From Agelaius tricolor (taxonomy: Eukaryota > Chordata > Aves > Passeriformes > Icteridae): a stretch of 64,000 bases of DNA. The position numbers and the translations under genes are program-made. Below, piece after piece: positions 15,401 to 27,600 of this stretch. Every line of letters starts with the position of its first letter. Positions within the stretch are counted from its first letter, which is position 1. The DNA lies in assembly GCA_023055355.1 (NCBI GenBank), contig JALJCS010000001.1, positions 66,939,381 to 67,003,380 of the forward strand, in the 5' to 3' direction. The notes beneath the pieces were generated by a model. The model was not told where the DNA came from, did no database searches, and saw nothing but the letters and a program-made list of their open reading frames with translations.

Positions 15401-18400
15401 AGAGCAATTTTCTGAATTTCTGAGTTGCTGTGAGTTGCTGATCAGGATCATCTGAAAAAATCATCTGTACCATATCTACAGTAATAACTTCTTCCTAAAA
15501 ATGAAAGGAAGATTTCTTATAGTGTAGTACTACACACACTAATAGATAGCATTCTAAACATACTCTGAAGTATTTACCTCTGGAATAGGAACAGTAGAGC
15601 TGACATCAGGATCCTGAATTGGGCTTTCTACCATGGATTCTTCATTTCCCGGGAGAGACACGTTTCTGCGTTTAAACAGCTGAACAAAGGGGACATTTTT
15701 GGGAGATGTTAGGAGTAACCAAAGTGTGGGTACAGATGACATACACTCGAAGAAATGCTTTCACCAATACCAGTCAAAGAATTTTACCTACTCACCTTCC
15801 TATTCACCCATGCGAGGGAAATTTTATACAAAAATTTAGAGAACATAAAGGAGAAAAACTATCATATCTGTATCTTGAGAAACTGCACAGCAACACTTCA
15901 GAGAGACATTCAGAATAAATTCTTACTAGTTATAAAGATCCATAATATTTTCCACAAGAAAAAGAAGATACAGATCTTTTTACTTTTAGTCTTTTATCCC
16001 TTATAATTACCATGCATTTTAAACAAGAAATAGTATTCTACAAGCTACTTTCCCCTTCCTTAGTTCTTAGGCTAAAATCACCAACACAGAGGCAATGTTT
16101 GTGTTTCAACACACTGCATTCCGCCCTTCTACAGAAGACTACTAAGCAGCATCTGTATTTTGTACCCAGCTGGGGAAAGATTAAACTAGAAAGATAATTT
16201 TCATATAGAAGAGAAAAAAATAGTGTAGCTTCAAGGTGAACTTCTGAACCATGCAACATTAAACATTCACTATGTCCAAAAACTGCTGTACAATTAGCTG
16301 CACACTCTCTCACTTTCTATGCTCAGAATACATACCAGCACTGTAGTATTTAATAAAATATATGCAATGAGTGCCTCTTCATTTTCTGGCATATAAGCAA
16401 AACATTCACATTGACCTGTTCTCTTCTAGAAACCAAACCTAAATTTTTATCTTTTTTCTAGTACTACACTTTCAACAAGTGTAACCAACAAATTTAAGAA
16501 TATTTACATTTCTGCCTTTAGAAAGAAATTATAGGCTCTCAGGCCATTGACTAAGATTTTACCTGTAAGCATAATAATGAAACCACCTATAAATCCTGAC
16601 GTTTTGTCCCTCTAGGTATCTGTAGACCTAGGCTTCTGCTGTTCTACATGTCCAAAACTGCAGAACAACTCCATGTTTACATCCAGCTCTATTTCAACAG
16701 GAACCTAAACCAAGGCATTCTCTCCTCTGTTTGATGAACTTATGGGTTGGGTGTAATTCTGGACACAAAGCAACTAGAGAATACTGAGTGCAAGTGAGGC
16801 TTAATTCCATTTAAACCCACAAAGGAACAAGAAACTATATTGCACTTTTGGAAGACCAGCCATTCTTTCTCAACACTCAACAAGGACACGGAAGTTCTTG
16901 GTTGAAAAGTATAAACTTGGTTGGTCTTTCTCCCAGTCACAATTTCTTCTGGAGCACAAGCAGTCTCATCTCCCTGCATATACTCATTCTCAGGTCAAGA
17001 AGAGCTGAAAAACACCAGTCCAACAAACTAAGATCAAGCAGACCATAACAGTAGTCTCATAGTTACTAACAGTCAGCATGGGAGAGGAAACACCCATTAT
17101 TTTCATAATTTATCTAGGGAGCATTTACTACAAAATATGTACACAAAACTTTCAGCAGGAACTGCAATGCATTACCCATTCAGAGATAAGTGCTCTAGTA
17201 CCACACCACTTCTGACTCTTACTGCTCTGGCCCAAATAATTGAAATTCTTTTTCCATGCACCACTTTCCCAGTAGAAGGGTAAGCATTCCACCTCACAGG
17301 AGACTGTAGACCAGAGCTTGGGACACTCTCCAGGTTGTGGGAGACAAAGTCATCCACTTTAGACCAAACAGAAAAACAAACTACCTTCCTTACCTTCCTG
17401 AAGCTACTAAACATTCTGTGAAGAGGAATTATGACAAACTATTAAACAATACAATGTTCCACGCACTCTGATCACTAAAAATTCAATGAGAACAGAAGTT
17501 TGTGTAATAGTTCAGAGACACTAACTGGTAGCCACTTTATTAAGCTGGTGCAGAAGAGCTCTTAGGCAATTTGAAGCATGGTATCAAAGATGAAAATAAT
17601 CTTCTCCCTTCACGCACCAAATTTGACCCCAGCTCTAGCAAAGAATGCAAGGCTTCAAATTCTTACTGGAAATATGAGTGTTCTTTTGGTCTAGTCTCAC
17701 ATGTATAAACCTAGACTATGGACTGATGTTAAAAGTCACAGCTCTCTCCTCTGTGTGCCTTAGTTACTTAAAAGAGCTTCTATTCATCTTTTTATTATTC
17801 TACTGAGAGGTGCCCTGGTGCTTCCCACAAATGCAAAGAAAACAGACATTCAACCTGGCACTCCTGGATTCCATTCCAGAGGATGAGTGTGTTCAAGTCC
17901 TTTCGGGCCCCTGGATATAGCTCCACAGGGATTGAACAGTGAACAGCTCCCCAAGATGCTTACCTGCTCTTCTCTTTTCTGTTTCCGAAGCTGGATTCCT
18001 TCCTCCTCTCTTCTCCTGCGCATTTCTTGGGGATTAAGTGCATTATTCTTGTAGCTTTTCATTCTGAAGTTATCTTTACCTGGGCTCGCCATGTTGTCTA
18101 TTGAAAAAATACAAAATTACTTCAAAAGGTCACACCTGCCATCTCTTGTACAATGAAAATATCTACAGCAGTCACTATATATTCCTGCATCTGTTTGCAA
18201 TATCGAGTTCATCAACAAAAATCTTTAATGCAGAAACCACAGAAAACCTATGCCTAGATAGGCATTTCCAAACTGCAGATTAAACTACAGTTCAAGTCAA
18301 GAATCAGATACAGCATTAAAGGACATAAGCTACTGTAAAAAGAAACTATGCATCTTACAAGCCAACTGAAAAACAAAAAGCTGCTAAAAAGACATTATGC

Positions 18401-20193
18401 TGCTAGATTTTGATTCTGTCAGCAAGCAAGCAAAAAAACTTCCTTCCTCCTCTCATAAAGATGACATTGAATGTATCACAAATAAACACAAACCCAAGAA
18501 GAAAACCTGCAGTAATTACTGCTTCATTTAATACCTTATGGCATTGTTTCTTTACTTTCACTATCTCACAAACATAACAGGATCTAAGGGCTATGCTTTT
18601 CCTTCTAAACTGTGTGCAGGAAAGTAATTTAAGGGTCAGTAACACACAGACAAGCATACTCTTTTTCATTTTAAACTAACAAAATTATTGTCTCACTCCA
18701 ATTACCAGTTCTTTTAATGGATTTAGAAGATTAGAATCTAACTGTCATTTCAGGCGTATCAGCTGTGGAAAGATAAAAGTGACAGTTCACCATTCTGTCA
18801 CCAGAACGATCAAACAGAGTGGAAAAGATTGCTAATAGTACGGTGCCTTTTTATAAAGCTAGAACTGAAGCCTTCATCTGAGAAACAACTGTTAAAAACA
18901 AGACTCTACACAAACTATCACTCCTCTGGAATTCTACAAGGAGAAAACATGTAAACTACAGCTCCTGAGCTATGCACAATTCTCTGGCAACTTCCATGCT
19001 GAGACAATTTGTTTTGGGGTTTTTGTTTTTTGTTGTTTTTTTTTTTTTTTTTTTTGTTTTGTTGTTTTTTTTTTTTTTATCATCAGTACCAAGGACGACT
19101 AAGCCATAAACACAAGCTATGAGAGGAAAACAGACTGCAGACTTAGGCTGATATCAAGGCACCACCGCAAGGACTCAGCAGCCTGTTTCACCCAAGTATC
19201 TGCTTCACAAGAACCTAAGTAAACTACTGACATCTCTGCACAACAAGGCTAAGTGTGCCACTGTCTAAGGAAAATTTCTAGCAACAGTCACGTAACTTTA
19301 TTTTCCCAACAATGCCACTGGATTATCTAGCCCTAGAACACCATCCCTTTCTTGATCATTCATGCCTTGCTAGTTTAGTTGTGCCGGTGAAACTGTCAGG
19401 CCGAGAAATTGACTGAACAAGAGAAATGCACGCTCAAAGTAACCCAGTCACCACCTCTCTGAAAAGTTACAGAAGGTCAACTGGAAGGAAGGTCCCATCG
19501 CAACTGTTTTTAAAAAGAAAAACTGAGAAATTTATAGCTTCCATCCTACCACAAGGCTTTGAATATAGACATCATAAAGGCAAGAAGACTGGCAGTCCCT
19601 GGTTTCACACTGTCTGCATCTAGATCCACGCGAGTCTTCACTTCTGTGCTACAAAACTACACCCGCTTTAACATTAAATCCCTCCACCCACCACATCCTG
19701 CATTGCACCCACTTGTTGTGCATAGCCTAACACCTATCATACCATTTTTTTTTTTCCCTCCTTCTTGTCTACCTGGGGTTCACTAAACACGGCGGCTCGC
19801 TGTCCCTCCGCCCCCTCGCCGGCCGGACGCTGCCCACAGGCTTCGCACCGGCCAAGTCCGAGACAGCCAGGACCGACTGACCTGTCAGCCCGACAGGCCG
19901 GACACCCACCCAGCCAGGCTACACACTGCGAGGAGAGGCGCTCTTCATCCCGTCCCCAGCAGAAACCGTGGAAAGCCCCTTCCGCCAGCAGCAAGGCATG
20001 GAAGGGGCAGGACAGCAGAGCCGTCTTTCCTGAGGAAGCGGACACCCCATCCCAGCCCCGACAGAGCTGCCATGCGGGCAGCGCCGCCGGAGCCAGCGGC
20101 AGACCGGCCTGCACCGGGCACCCCGTCCCCCAAGCGATGCAGCCTCTGCTGCCCCTACCCGCCGGCTCTCAGCGCCTTTCCCTCCTTACCCAT
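3487..20193 (-). CDS. KPNA5: Importin subunit alpha-6 (karyopherin alpha 5), complete, 14 coding exons
   Basis: This is the cytosolic/nuclear adaptor that binds classical NLS cargo and pairs with importin beta for nuclear import; the family clade KPNA1/5/6 is known to carry activated STAT1. Coding exons, read on the minus strand: 20190-20193, 17964-18097, 15578-15679, 15395-15494, 14530-14624, 13591-13722, 13233-13321, 11960-12059, 10224-10387, 9129-9207, 8038-8163, 7054-7181, 5238-5416, 3487-3674. All have GT-AG borders and the frame is kept throughout, giving 539 residues, close to the human protein. The importin-beta-binding region (about residues 1-60) holds basic clusters RRRR, LRKQKR and FKRR. 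The armadillo repeats follow, with the NLS-binding W...N pattern visible in [27 protein letters not shown] and AAWAITN. The C-terminus is acidic, then glutamine-rich, and ends EGFQL. The first exon carries only ATG plus one base (MDN start, human MDA). A second in-frame ATG at codon 4 is the alternative start. I call KPNA5 rather than KPNA1/6 from the C-terminus and the ZUP1 neighbourhood. Confidence 0.97.
6048..6086. repeat. Short tandem repeat of a CAGTTTAATT unit
   Basis: Three imperfect copies of CAGTTTAATT(TAATT) lie in KPNA5 intron 12. Confidence 0.8.
8219..8240. repeat. Short (TA)n run
   Basis: About nine TA units lie in KPNA5 intron 10, between coding exons 10 (9129-9207) and 11 (8038-8163). 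Confidence 0.85.
19017..19079. repeat. T-rich low-complexity run
   Basis: A long T tract interrupted by single G bases lies in KPNA5 intron 1. On the minus (transcribed) strand it is an A-rich tract. It could be a retroposon tail, but no element body is recognisable beside it. Confidence 0.8.
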
Positions 20194-20830
20194 CGCGGCG
20201 GACACGCCCGGCGCCCGGCGCCGTGCAAACACGAGCTCGCCGCTCCGGAGCGCTCCGCACCGGCAGCACACACCGATGCAAGATGGCGGACGCCGCCCCG
20301 CCGCGCGCCGCACTGGTCGGGGGGGCGGAGTCCGCCGCTCCCAGCAGCCTCTGCGCGGCTCGCGCCCGCCCGGGCCGGGAAGCCGCGCTTCCCAGCGGGA
20401 AGCGCGCGCGCGGGAGGGGCGGGGCGCGAGGCGCGGCGGGCGGGAAGGAAGGAAGGAAGGCAGGCGGTGAAGGGGCCCGGTGTCCGCGGCGCCGCTGCGG
20501 CCATGGTGCTGTGCGACGTGTGCGGCCGGGCCCTGCCCTCTGAGGCGGCGGCCGGGCGGCACCCACGGCGCCCGTCCCTGTGTCGCCGCCAGCCCCGCTG
20601 TCCGCTCTGCGCCGTCGCCGTGGACTGCGGTGAGCTCCGGCGGCACATGGAGACGGCCCACCCGGAGCCGGGCCCGCCGGGCTCCCGGCACCCCGGGGCG
20701 CCGCCCGAGTGCCCGTTCTGCGGGGAGGCGGCGGGGCGGGAGCTGGAGGAGCACGTCAGGGCGCGGCACGGGCACCTGCTGGGCGCCCCGGGCACGGGTG
20801 AGCGGCGCTGGGGTGGGATGGGTCTCCGCG
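19790..20830. promoter_or_regulatory. CpG island, bidirectional KPNA5/ZUP1 promoter
   Basis: The base composition jumps abruptly from AT-rich to GC- and CpG-rich. The island contains KPNA5 exon 1 (minus strand, ATG at 20191-20193) and ZUP1 exon 1 (plus strand, ATG at 20503), with only about 310 bp between the two start codons. GC boxes are visible near 20328 (GGGGGCGG) and 20414 (GGGGCGGGG). A short GGAA repeat lies at about 20443-20458, just upstream of ZUP1. I see no TATA box. Transcription start points are not determinable from sequence alone. Confidence 0.9.
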
Positions 20831-23800
20831 GGGATCGAGGACGAGGAACCGGCCGGGGGATAAAGTTGGAGCAAAGGAAGTAGTGATGTGTTTAGGTAGT
20901 GTAGTTTAATGGGCTAATTTAATTAGTTCATTCTGGGTGTGATGAGAATTTTATTTTGTCTACCTGGCCGAATGCTGGTAGTTAATTAAGAAACTTAAGG
21001 GTGGCATCTCTGCTGGTGGGTAATACCCTTAGACTAACATTTGTGATGAAACAAGCTACATATACTGACTAGATAAATGATGGTTAAGATGCAAAATGTG
21101 CCTGTACAGTCAACCACACTGCATCATCTGTGATTAAAATGTTTTTCGTAACAAATCCCCCCCCACCCCCCCCCCCAAGAACACACCCACCCCACACCCA
21201 GGTCTTAGCATTGAACAACATTTTACTTCCATGTGTGCAACTAATGCAGGGTTTGAATAATTTACTTGCCTGCATGGCAGTTTCTGCTTTAAAAATAGTT
21301 GTATTAAGGTGTTTTAGTTTTTTATGTATTTAACAGGTTTCAGGAAACTGTATTTGTCAGGGTTAAGTTAAATGCTTCTGGTGAATGTAGATGATTATAC
21401 CACCAAGTTTTCCTCCAACCAGTAATAAACATTTGGCTGGGACAAATGCCTTCCAGAAACTGCTAACACAGGGTATCAATTCTTGTGCTTCGTGAACAGA
21501 GGAAGGTGCAGATAAATCCTAGGGACTCGAGGAGAGCTGTAAAGATGGAGTCAGGCACTTGTCTGTGGTTCCTAGTGACAGATCAACGGGCAGTGGGCGC
21601 AAGTCAAAATACGAGGAATGCTATTTAAATGCAAGAATGCTTCTTTCAACTGTGAAAGTGGTTAAACACTAGAATATGTTCCTCTGGGGAGTTTGTGAAG
21701 AGTCTATACTTGGAATTATTCAAAAAATGACTGGGAAAAGCTGTGTGTAACTTAACCTATTTAATGTGACCATTCTACCAGGGACTATGTAATCTCCAGA
21801 AATCCTTTTGAATTTTACCTATACTACGTGGTACCCTCAATAATAATCCTAAAACTGCAGAAAGAACATTTATTTGAGGAGATGTGGGAAGACCAACAAA
21901 ATAAGAATGACACCACTTTTTATTCTTTCAGGCCAACAACTGCTGTGTTATTACATGAATGTTAAATTTTTCTGTTAGCAGAACACATCTTCTTATTAAT
22001 GGTTTGATATTTCAGACGAAGCATTTCTTGGTACAAATGTTGTCATAGCAAATTGTGATCTGTAAGTTAAATGGGGAAAAACTTAATCAAAAGAAGGAAA
22101 ATATGTCTTAAATTTTTCATGTATTTAGGTACAAATTCTTAACTGCTGAAGAGAGTAACAGTTGTTTAGAATTTGCTTCCTTTCACTGAGGAATTTCAGT
22201 GGCAACACAAACTTCATCACTGTGTATTTGTTTTAGATTGTATATCAGTTAGGGGGTGATTCTTGCAGAGAACCACAGGAATTGCATTAATCAAGGAACT
22301 GAATTTCTTTTTCAGACACAGGAAACACTGAACAGCTATATGAATGTCCTATGTGTAGTCTTACCTGTACAAACATTCAGATTCTTGAAGAACATGTGAA
22401 TTTACACTTAGAGGAACATAACTTTTCAGAAGGTATGTGAAAGGGCACAGGCTTGATAATACTTGAAAGCATTTGCAGGTATTTGCATGTTGTGAAGAAG
22501 AGTGTAGAATCTCACATGAAATTTAAAAAATATATATTTCTGTATTTAAAGGGAATTTGGACGCATGTATAGTGAAGTTAACATAGCTAAGGTCCTATCA
22601 CTTGCCCAAGTGCTCTCGTTTATTACCAGGCTAATAAGGAAGTCTATGCATGGTTGCCTGCATGCTAGCCAAAGGAAAACCTTGGAGCAAAAAATCTTTA
22701 AAAGACAACAGTGATATATATTTGTTTTTCTAGCTCTATAGAAGGTTTACATAAGTGGAGTTTACAGCGGCACATTCCACTGTGATGAGTTGAGAATTTA
22801 TAGCTTATGAAAACTTCATTTCTTTCTCAATTTATTTCTGCAAATACTTTGCCGATTCATTAATCATAGCGTTAAAGTAAAAAATCTAAATTAATTTTAT
22901 TTTATAACATGGCTAAGAGAATCTTAGGGATTCCCTATTCAGTTCTCCAATTGTAAATTTTTGTCACTTCCTTGTGAGACTGCTAGCAGTGGTCCTAGAT
23001 GCTAATAAGTGGTATTAAAGGAGCTGAGACTTCTTGCTAATAGTGAAGTGAAACGCAGTAAACAAAAACTGTCTTCTCAGTGCTGCAGGTATGTGCATTA
23101 TTTGCCAAGTAATTCCTCCAGTAACTGCATGAGCTTTGTTCAAGTCAAGAGTCTGAGTCTTGGTAGACTGAATGCTGTCAGTCCTGTTCAGCATTCATTG
23201 CTAATAGCTCAAAATAATGTGGGGTGCATCTCCTAAAATTAATGCCCAATTGTGTTTACATATGTCTGCTTAGAAAGGAATCTCTAAAAACTAAACAAAT
23301 GATACCTCAAAGCGTTACTGCCCTCCTGACCAAGTCCCCTCACTTTGAAATGTTTCCTGGGTCAGGTGGAGACATGAGAGATCTAGAACTGGCTCGGCAG
23401 CTCCAAACTGAGGAAGATGAACGACAGAGATCAGAAGAAGAGAAGCGAGAGAGAGAAGAATTTGAAAAGCTGCAGGTACACTCTTGTTTCTGAATTGTAA
23501 ACTTGAAACCAGTTGTGCCTTTAGAAGCTGAGTATCTTGGAATTGTAATGTCTGGAATGGCCTTACGAGGTCAGACTGTGCAAGCCGCACAGTCTGTGTT
23601 GAGGTAATGGTGCAGGGATGGGTTGGAAGCAAATTCAGTCTCTTGGCAATGCTGATCCTGGCAGAGTGCTGGACATGACAGCCTTAAGCTACTTGGCTTT
23701 AGAGCTTTGAGTGGTGCTGGCTCAGGATGGGGCTGGCTGCTCCCTGTGCTTGCTCTTCTGCTCTCCCAGAACACCTGCTGCCTCTGCTCCAGCCAGCTCT

Positions 23801-24646
23801 TGTGCTCTGCCTTGCAGTACAGCCTGGAGCATATTCCTTGCCAGAGTGCCAAAGGCTCTGAGCATCCTGGCTGTCCTTTACTGGAATACCATCACCTGCT
23901 CCAGGTCCTGCTTCCCTCTGTCTCCCATCTCACAGCCCTGGTAACTCACTTCCCACTCACACTACCTCCTTGCCAGACTGCCTCTGTGCCAATGGCTCTG
24001 ACAAGAGGGAGCAGAGGGATGTGTCTGCTCTTCCAGGTGTGGCTTTCCTAGTCCCATATTCATGTTCAGGAATGAAGCTTGGTCTTCAGCTCTAAAATAA
24101 TTGTAATTCTGAAGTTTTTATGTCTCACATTTTTTCAAAGTTACTGATAGTGATTTTGAGAAACTGCATGGACAAAAAGATGAATTTTAAAAATGTGATT
24201 TAAATCATGTGCATTCCATCCCTAACAGAGACAGTATGGTTTGGATAATTCTGGTGGCTTCAAGCAGCAATATCTAAAGAATATGGAAAGAGAAGTTGAT
24301 AGAGGAAGGATGCAGCCCTTTGAATATCATAAGAGAAAAGCTGACATGATGGAAAGTTTGGCTTCTGGTATAGATGATGGGAGAACCAAGACATCAGGTA
24401 AAGATGCTGAAATTATACAACTAAAACTGTACTTTCTAGACCTTAGATTGTAGTGACCAAACCAGTCTTTAACAGAACGTATAATTCATTGCTTAATATT
24501 GGCTGTGTCCTAGTTCTAATCATAATTTTCTAGATCAATCCAAATTGTTACAGTCCTAAAGTCCTAAATAAGGAAATGAAATCATATCTTGGTATCTTTT
24601 TAATCTTTTTAATCTGTGTTCTAACTTGCAGCCTGTTTTTCTTTTC

Positions 24647-24679
<33 letters not shown>

Positions 24680-27600
24680 GGAACTTGGAACCAAGTTGTC
24701 TGGTTAAGGGCACAGATAGTTGTATTATATGTATCAGAAGATGTACATGTCTTATCACAAGCTGGTTGCCCTTGACTCTGTGCTTGATCACTGCTTAGTA
24801 CTCATTGGTTCCTAATCCAGTGTAGCTGTTCAAATTTGCAGCAGCTTTTTGTCTTGTGTTTCTGTTAATTGCTATATTGTGTAAGCTGGTTGCAGGTAAG
24901 CACAGTGTTCACCTGATTACAAAGCCCAAGAGAGGACTGGGAGGAGTAGACATCTACTTGGTACATCTTCTCTTGAATGTTTTATAGTTGGTGCAGAAAC
25001 ACAGGGCAGATGGGTCTCTGTGTCCCTTTCAAAGGCTCCCTTGTCTTTCCAAGACCACAATTCAATGGTCTTTGAGCCTATTGCTGGTGGTTCTGGCTTA
25101 CAAAATATCCAGAATATTGGTTCTTGACAGGTAAAATAAAATTTCTTCTGTGAAATGGATTACATGGAAATAACACATTTAAAGTTTTCGTTCTTGGTAA
25201 TGATTTAGATTTCTTAGAAAATAATTTGTGGAGACTATGGAATAATTCTCTTCACAACAGCATGGCTATGAAAGGACTTTGAGAATTTACATATATGAAT
25301 TGGAGAGAGCATTCCCAAGCATATTTTTTCACGTAACAAAGGAGAACTCAGAATATCCTATAAGAGTATTATTTCAAAATATTTGCAGTGATTCTCAAGT
25401 TCTGTGCCATTTCTGCCATTCCTTTTTTTTTTGGTTTTTTTTTCCCCTCTTAGTTTCTCCAGGAAAAATAAGTTGGAGGGAATAAAAGGTTTACATAGTA
25501 TGCAGAAGTATTGCCATGTTTTTAAGATGAGGTTGTACTGGAGTGGCAGGGACATAGGAATGCTTTATTGATAACATACTTTTTCTATATCATTGTAATA
25601 GCTCCTTTGACTATCACAGTTCATAATTTAGTCCAAGCTGTTTAATTTAAAATAATCATTGTGTAGCAACAGTGGAAAAATAGATCTAGTTTTGAAAGCT
25701 TCATAGTACATAAATTCATTAAAGACCTCTGAAATTAAATAGGGGCAATTTCCACTGCTTTTGTGATCTGGGCTCTAAATGTAATGAAGTTTTAAAATAA
25801 ATTGTATTAATCTGTATCTGTTCCAAGTTGGGGAAGGAATCTTCTGGTAAATTTAGTAGTACCTTTTACAGATAAACTTCATATTTTGTCTTCTTTAGGA
25901 GTCATTGAAGCATTGTGCAAGTACTATCAGAGTGAGAACAAAGATGTGAGACGTGTGTGGCTTTCAGCAGGAGTAGATCATTTCCACTCATCTCTGGGTG
26001 ACAGAGGCTGGGGTTGTGGTTACAGGAATTTCCAAATGCTCCTTTCCTCACTGTTGCAAAACAGCTTCTACAATGACTGTCTGAGAGGTATTAAACAAAA
26101 TGCTGCTTGTTCCACGTACCTTGGATGACAACCTGCTGACTGATGTTTTGCCTTTTCATTTACCCAGCAAGTCTTACAAGGTCAATGATACCTATTAAAT
26201 GGTGGTTATACCACTGGAACTTACTGTGGAAGAGTCAGAGGTGAATACTGGCAAGAAATTGTGTGGTTGAAGTTTTGCCTTTAGTTTTTTTAGTGCATCT
26301 TTGTAACATCAACTGCCTGTTATAGAAGAAGCTGAATAGTTTTAATTAATAGACTATTTCAGTCACTGTAACAACAATTCAAAAGCTTTTCTGTTCCAGA
26401 TACTACACTAATTCCTAGTATCCCAAAGATTCAGTCCATGATTGAAGATGCCTGGAGAGAAGGTTTTGATCCTCATGGGGCATCTCACTTCAACAACAGA
26501 TTACATGGTTCCAAAGCATGGATAGGAGCATGTGAAATTTATTCACTGTTAACCAGTCTCAGGATAAAGTAAATATTGCTTTTTGTTGTGGTTGCTATTA
26601 TTAACTGCTGATTTAAGTCCTGTAACTTTAAAGGTTAGAATCCCCAACTGTGTGATGATGAAGCCACCTTAGTGACTAAATTTAACCATATATAAACAAA
26701 CCTGATTTAATGCAGCATGAAGCTGTATAACTACTTACAGGTACATGTAGCTATTTATAGGAGGTATATAAACTGAGTAACTGCTTAGATCATTGAAACT
26801 TGCTGCTGAGTTATGCCACATATGCATAAATTAAAGCATTGATTAAAAACTTCATTTCTCTGAACGTTTCTTCTCATAAAGAATCTGAATTTCATCTATT
26901 TTCTATGGCTTTTAATTGGATTCTATAGCATACATGTATAACATACAAAAAAATGTAACATTAATTTCTGCAAGTTTCCCAAGTTCTTGTTAGACTGAAC
27001 AGAATAGAGCACTTCTTTCTTATGTAATAAATTTTCCAGTTTGTGACAGTATATGTTTCATTGCTTTGTAATTATGTCCCCTACTCTTGTATCAAAAAAT
27101 AAGGAAGTAAGGACCACTGGGTGCAGGAGGCAGGGACCCAGATGTGAAAAGAAGCAGCCTGCTTGAAATTTTGTTGTTTTCATTCTCAATGTTTTGTAGG
27201 TGCCAAATCATTGACTTTCACAAACCCACTGGCCCTATGGGTACACACCCTCGCTTGTTTGAGTGGATTTTGCATTACTATTCTGCAGATAATGAAGGTG
27301 GTGCAAAGGTGGTGTGTACTTCCAAACCACCTATCTACTTGCAACATCAAGGTCAGTGTCACAATGTGCTGGTTTCTTACTATTCTCTATCTCTCTTTAT
27401 ATGTACTGCAATTCAGAGCAGCATTTTTTAGTCCTTCTTTGTTTAATTGAAGGCTTGGTTTTATTTCCTGTAATTTTCCTATTTCATAAGAACAACATTA
27501 AAGTTTGTATTTTTATTGGATGGAAGAGCTGAATGTGATTGGGATTTCAGCTTTTTGACATGTACTCTTATAACTGTCTTCTTAAATTCTGAGTAATGCC

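Noticed and set aside
19765..20883. Open frames of up to 372 codons on both strands across the CpG island
   Set aside because: They arise from stop-poor GC-rich sequence overlapping KPNA5 exon 1 and ZUP1 exon 1. Only the frame starting at 20503 matches a known family.
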